Assembly: GCF_026914185.1 (NCBI RefSeq)
Contig: NC_070563.1
Coordinates: forward strand, 7,709,001 to 7,773,000
Direction of reading: 5' to 3'
DNA: 64,000 nucleotides
From: Puccinia triticina
Taxonomy: Eukaryota; Basidiomycota; Pucciniomycetes; Pucciniales; Pucciniaceae
Part shown: positions 58,976 through 64,000 of the stretch, piece after piece
Layout: every line of letters starts with the position of its first letter
How positions within the stretch are numbered: the stretch's first letter is position 1
Position numbers and translations under genes: made by a program
Notes under the pieces: model-generated
Databases searched by the model: none
What the model was told of the DNA's origin: nothing
The model's input: the letters and a program-made list of their open reading frames with translations, nothing else

Positions 58976-59781
58976 ACAAGAATAACTGACGAATTTAGCT
59001 GAGCTTCTTGGCTATTCATTTGAAGAGCTTGCCAAAGATATGTACAGCCAGACAAAAAGATGTGTTTGTGCATGCCTCTCACGCAAAAACAAAAAAAGCT
59101 TCATAGGTTACTTCCTTTGGAGTCGAGGGGGACTTGGTCAAGTTTGGCAGAAGCCTCTCTGTGAGACAGACCCTGCGGGGCCTGCCTGCAGAAAGGCTTT
59201 GTTAGGAGGCGTTGGCTGAAAACAGGCTTAGCACTCCACTAGTGGAAAGTGCTGTGTGAGCTGTGATATTTTGAAAGCGGAAGAATGGTTTTGCATTCGC
59301 AAGTGAGGTGAATATTGAGATTGCTGCACTACAACTGGAAAGCTGAAGCCTGAGACAGGTTCCCTTACCACCTCCACATGCAAGGATTCCTCTTCATCGA
59401 GGCGACTGCACGCTTGAGGGAATAATGCAAGTGGGATTGAGGGAAGTTTTGGTATTAGACTGAGACCTACGAAAAATCAAAAAATAAAACATACATACTC
59501 TTTAACATAGACTGTTGAAACAAAATCACATGTATAGATATATATATAAAGGAACACAGGGGCGAGCCTCAAAGATGGCAGGGACTTAATAAAATAATAA
59601 ATAAGTACGAGACAAAGGAAAAAAATGCATACACGTCAGGGTGCAAGTGGGAAGCTGTACATATACAGAACCAAGTTGATCTCAAGGAGAAACCAGAACA
59701 AACAAAGAGAAGATTCAGTATACATGACGACGTGGGATCTATTGTTCAGTTACCCATCTCAAGGTCCCTGTTTTTTATCGC
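58976..59781. other. Intergenic, 3' flank of the acyltransferase gene
   Basis: No gene is supported. A GC-rich palindromic segment at about 59120-59215 (GGGACTTGGT...GGGGCCTGCC) resembles others near 23100, 25310 and 29100. ATATATATA at about 59538 lies in the probable terminator region of the minus-strand gene. Confidence 0.4.
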
Positions 59782-62464
59782 TCAAGGTTGCCGCCTGCGA
59801 CTGAGATCACCAGTCATCCCGAGCTTGACGGCTGCGCTGGTCCCGCTCGGAGCATCCTCGGGAGTGTCTAGTTTGGTGAGGTTCAACTGACTCCGACTGC
59901 GACTCCCGCGACTAGTCCGTCTGCTCCTGACCCCGTTTCCGTTACCGCCTGTGAAGCGACTGAGCATCCCGACCACCGAATCGTAATCGCCATCCTCATC
60001 GGCTCCGCTATCTGTCGTTCCCTCCTCCGACGTGCTGAACTCTTCCCGTTCCCCAGCAAGACTCGGTTCAGATTTCAGCCGCCGGAGCCGTCGCCGTTTT
60101 TGCTGCGAAGGCCGAGAGTCATACTGGCTCCACCCAAAAAGCCTCTCGTCCAACCAGCTCAACGGATGGTTGATCAGATCTACCCCTCGCCCACCATATC
60201 CTAAACCCAGCGATTTTCGGCCATCGGTACTCAATGGTGGCACATCTGCAGATGGCGTATGGATCCTCGTCTGTTCAAAGTTCTCCCAGATCTTCGGTGC
60301 GTATTCTTCTATGACCGAGTGCAGTTCTGCTTGCAATTCGCTCCGCATCTTCCGTACTCGCTCCAGTTGGTTCTGATCACCCAGAAGGGAGAGCAATAAT
60401 GGCCGAAGAGATCTGCGGGCGGTAGCAGGAGAAGGATCGATCAATCTTTCTCATCCCTCACAGTCCAAAAATGAAAACAAGAACGAAAACTAACTTGTAT
60501 ACATCCATTCCTACTTCGCCAAATTTTAACGCAGAATATCCAATACTCGGAAGTGCAAATAGCATACCCATTGGGATCCACATCACATATTTGCGTGAGA
60601 TATCATATTTAACCGCTAGCCAAATGGCCACAGCAACATATATGATGTAAAGCGGCGGGGCCAATCCGAGTGAAACTAAGACCTTCCAAGTCGCCAGCAC
60701 ATCCCGCCCTGCAATCTTGACTGATGAGGCGGCAAGAGCCTCTGCAGGAATGGAAAGATTGTCTCGTAAACAAGAGCGGCGTGTAGAGCAAAGGGGCTAT
60801 GATTCTGGCAAATAATAAGCAACTGCCTTACCTCTGGCCTTCTTCCGACTCACATAACTAGCACAGATAAACATGGGGCAGTTCAAGATCACACCTGGGA
60901 GGGCTAAGACGCCCCAGCCAGTCACCAAACCAGCCCGAAAACATAGCAGAATCAGACTTTTCCACCACGGTCGATTGACTTTCTCAACTTGATGGTCCTT
61001 AAGTCCCAAGTAGCTAATCGACTTGTTGTATTCCAACGTCTTCGACTTCAATGCCATCACTCTTGGCTCGTCCTTATAACGCAAGTAACCTGTAATAAAT
61101 CGTTTGTTTAATTCGACTACCGTGCTGAGACTGACGTGTCGATCTGGTGGTCGATATAATCTTCGAGCGGCTTGGATGACTTGTAACGTATCATAATCTG
61201 GAGCTTGAACAGTCACGCTCTTCAGGCCATCATAAACCAACTCCATCACTTTACTGATCGCGGCCTTCTTATGATCGTCGCCTTTCTCGAAGTCTCTGAC
61301 AAGCTCTTGAGGGATTTCGATCGGAGTACCGAACTCGACTACAGCCCGGGAACGGAATCGGTGAGGATGGAAATACGACAGGCCAACAGGGACAATTCGA
61401 ACGGTGATCTCAGGGTTGGAGGACATCGCCCCTAAGGCCATAATTGAAACTCCAGCCTTGAGAGGTAAAAGATCGGTACGATCGTGTGAACCCCCTTCCG
61501 GAAAGATACCAAGGCAGCCGCCGTTCTTCAGTTTCTCAAAAACCTTACCGTACATTTGAGTCTGTGAAATTATGCACATCAGGAGACAGAACAGCAGCAA
61601 AAAAACTTGAAAGTAATCACTTACTTGATCGACGTAAGGAAGGGTTTTGAAGGGAATCCCATCTAATTCTGAGTCACTTCCATCTTCAATTTTATTTCCT
61701 TCCTCACGCAAAGCCTCGACAACCTTAGTGGGAAATGGCTTCTTGACTCTCATACGACAGTCATCAAGAACCTCGACCACCTCGACTGTGACAAATCCCA
61801 ATTGTTTCGACAGCAACACTTGTTTCTTGGGTGCCAGTTCTCGGGTAAATTTCGTGTTCTTGCCTTGGAGAATACAGGGATCGCTTTCTTTTGAGGATAA
61901 GAAAATCCGGCCCGATCCATCTTTTGTATCGTCCGTCGCTCGAGTGACTGAAACTAAGATGATCAAAAGTAACAAAAGATATTAATAATATGAGTTGGGG
62001 ATGATAACATTAACCACCACATACTGCTTTGCATCACCCGCGCTATCAGTCCAATAAAAGGACGTTTCATGCTCTTTTCCGCCGTCAAAAATGAGACTCG
62101 TCTTGCGCTTTCAGCCGCCCGAACTTCAGACATCAAGATAACCGGATCAAGGAACTAAGTTGTTGATTTGATCAAGATAAGTACATTTTTTTTTTTTTTT
62201 GGGGGGGGGGGGGTAAGAATGGGGTTACGAAATCAAGTTTGATATCAATCATCGAGTAAGGAGATCAAACGGCACCTGATTGTGATGGGGAGCTGCGACG
62301 AATATCAGAGGTCCTTTGTCAGGGATTTTGTGCGACCCACGCGGACGAATCTCCCGGAAGAAGAGATTGATGATCCATTTTAATAGCAGAATGGCGAGAT
62401 CGTAAGCACTAAATGGCAGTAGGATCAGTGTCTTGCAAGTCATTATTTTTCTGGATCTGGACAT
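59782..62464 (-). CDS. Glycerol-3-phosphate/dihydroxyacetone-phosphate acyltransferase (GAT/SCT1 family)
   Basis: Exons 62464-62276, 62154-62025, 61953-61625, 61561-60832, 60741-60495 and 60445-59782 join in frame to 762 residues. The enzyme family adds the first acyl chain to glycerol-3-phosphate in the endoplasmic reticulum, starting phospholipid and triacylglycerol synthesis. The acyltransferase motif H-x4-D is H61-D66 (PHHNQFLD). Block II is near GSGRIFL, block III is FPEGGSHDRTDLLPLKAG (236-253) and block IV is VRIVPVGLSYF. Membrane segments occur at about residue 20-35 and in the C-terminal half (ILLCFRAGLVTGWGVLALPG, PLYIIYVAVAIWLAV). The last ~150 residues are a basic, Ser-rich cytosolic tail. 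The start is chosen as the ATG opening this exon; an upstream exon is possible. No breaks are seen. Confidence 0.9.
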
Positions 62465-63383
62465 GATAAAAAGCGAATGACCCACACATTACTTGCAAGG
62501 AGGTTCCGATTGTGGAGCATCTGGGCCATCCTCTGAACACAAAATCTGTAAGATCAAGGATGAAATTCAAATTAGTAAGTATAGCTCGCCAACAAATGGA
62601 AAGAATAGATGTGGCGAGTGCGATTTAAAACAAGAAGAAGAGCGGGGCCTTCAAAGAAGCGAAAGACAGATTGAAAGACAATATCAGAAGAGGGGAGAAG
62701 CGCATGGGGGAGAGTCGATCAGCGCACTTCAAGCTTGATGATGACGATATGTACAACGATCTTCATGGTGCTCGATCATCATTAGAGGTACATACATAAA
62801 AGCCAAGCAAGGCGCTGGATGGTAACTCAGAGGTAAACGTCAAGCACAGCGTTGGATTATGTATAGCAATGTTCTGAGAGGGGTGGGGGTGGCTTGGAGA
62901 TGCAAGATAGATCAAGGAGTGAGGTACTAACCGAGAGAATCGATGGATGAGTCTGGGTACGAATTGAGCGAGGCGATGGCTGAGCGGCAGGATCTTGCGA
63001 AAGGTTTGCAGGAGCGAGCTGAGATCCTCTAGCGTATCTTGGAGGGTATGGTTGAGCAGCTTGGGTGGGTGAGGCGCGGGCTGGTCAGATAGGTGCTCGT
63101 TGGCTGAGGTCCTTGGGGATTGTGAAGGGGATGGTGGTGATACGGGGTTTGAGTTAGCCCTTGAGGGTGGGTTTGAAGGGGCTAAGTTAGATTGAGGGGG
63201 ATCGACTGGCGGTGGTTCTGGCACCAGTTCCTGGTCGGAGTCGGTCAGAATGGGCGTGGCGGGTGGGGTGGGCACTTGGGTGGGCGGTGCTTGGATGGTC
63301 TTCGATGGCCGATGGAAGTCTTGCTGGGCTGGTCGCTGTCCCTCCGAGTCGAGTCCGCCGGCCTGGTCGCTGCTTGGGTCCAT
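62443..63383 (-). CDS. Hypothetical Pro/Ser-rich protein upstream of the acyltransferase gene
   Basis: Exon 63383-62932 begins MDPSSDQAGGLD and is rich in Pro, Ser and Asp, then becomes helical and basic (NHTLQDTLEDLSSLLQTFRK, RLAQFVPRLIHRFSR). A GTTAGT donor and a TTACAG acceptor allow a second exon 62545-62443, giving 184 residues and ending a few bases inside the start of the acyltransferase frame. Alternatively this is the 5' part of the acyltransferase transcript, but no in-phase junction to its first exon was found. No domain is recognised. Confidence 0.4.
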
Positions 63384-64000
63384 TTTATCAATCAGGGCAG
63401 TATTTGTGATGGTCAACAAGGGCTGGAGGGAATTAAATAGTGATACTCCGGAACTTCGATCGGGAGAATCCGCTGGGGAAAGATCAGACCTGGAACCAAT
63501 CCAAGGACCAAGACTCAAGCCATCCGCCCAGCCAACTGAAGACATGAACAGCAGCACAGGTAAATATCACTTCCCAAATCCAAGTCCGGAAAAAATAGAA
63601 GTCTTGTGGGAGTCCGGGACTGTGCATGTCTAATCTGCCCCAGCCAAATTAACAGATATGAAGCATCCCAACCAAAAACACATCATGTTGATTAAGCTTA
63701 TCTGAACCCCTCAGTATCTACATGCACAAAATTTGCACGTTTTAAGCTTTGGTTGGCAACTTCACGGGCGAGTCAAACAAATTTCGCCACTATGACCTGC
63801 GCGCCGTCGTGTCCATGTGCAGATTTTTTTCAAGTCCTCATTCCCATCCTTCCCCGATGACTCATCCCCCCATTCCACCCAACCCTCCCACACCAACATG
63901 CCAGCCAAAAGCCTCGGATCTGATTTGCCTCAATCACTACTCAGCATATTCAAGCCTGGAGTCTTGATCATCTTGGAACAACCCAATAGTAATATTCCCA
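63384..64000. other. Right-edge intergenic region
   Basis: It probably includes the promoter of the hypothetical minus-strand gene. A CCCATCC/CCACCC-rich stretch lies at about 63840-63900. Short frames have no support. Confidence 0.35.

Overview
The window looks like a piece of a transposon-loaded fungal genome, most probably a rust fungus (Pucciniales, Puccinia-like). That is inference from several signs. Genes carry many short GT-AG introns (about 40-140 nt). There is a secreted protein resembling the Egh16/MAS3 virulence-factor family and a small six-cysteine secreted protein. Ty3, copia, Helitron and TIR elements are nested at high density. No species can be fixed from sequence alone.

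Layout. 1-3236: end of a Ty3/gypsy polyprotein with two in-frame TGA codons. 3413-6752: a 3.3 kb DNA transposon with ~270 bp terminal inverted repeats (TIRs) that carries a small intron-containing gene. 6825-~10690: a probable minus-strand Helitron 3' end followed by gene fragments, including the C-terminal HECT domain of an Rsp5/Nedd4-type ubiquitin ligase, broken by frameshifts and a stop. 11.7-13.7 kb: an unrecognised, probably degenerate minus-strand gene. 14.5-19.0 kb: an LTR-like segment and a minus-strand copia relic whose gag is split by a 470 bp TIR element.

21.1-27.6 kb is a host-gene island: a small secreted protein, an Egh16-like secreted protein and an MCH1-like major facilitator. 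At 28.2-28.5 kb lies an orphan Zn2Cys6 DNA-binding fragment. 29.2-42 kb holds almost no genes and is built of nested repeats: a solo LTR containing three stacked miniature elements, two more CAA-ended TIR elements, a degenerate repeat array, and a short LTR retrotransposon inserted in a tRNA-like sequence.

43.7-48.3 kb: a complete Zn2Cys6 transcription factor (minus). 50.0-58.97 kb: a candidate autonomous Helitron with two unrecognised intron-containing genes, then an apparently intact 1419-aa Rep-helicase, a 1.4 kb TIR element inserted just after its stop, and a hairpin plus CTAG 3' terminus. 59.8-62.5 kb: a glycerol-3-phosphate acyltransferase gene (minus), with a short hypothetical gene upstream of it.

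How parts relate. Three mobile groups recur and explain much of the layout: Helitrons sharing the hairpin core CGGCGTAGCCG, TIR elements starting CGGACTTACTTCGCGC with an 8-bp target duplication in one copy, and CAA-ended TIR elements with 7-bp duplications and arrays of AGCGCAGCGG. Exon structures were read by eye from splice signals and frame continuity. No database search was possible, so family names rest on recognised motifs.
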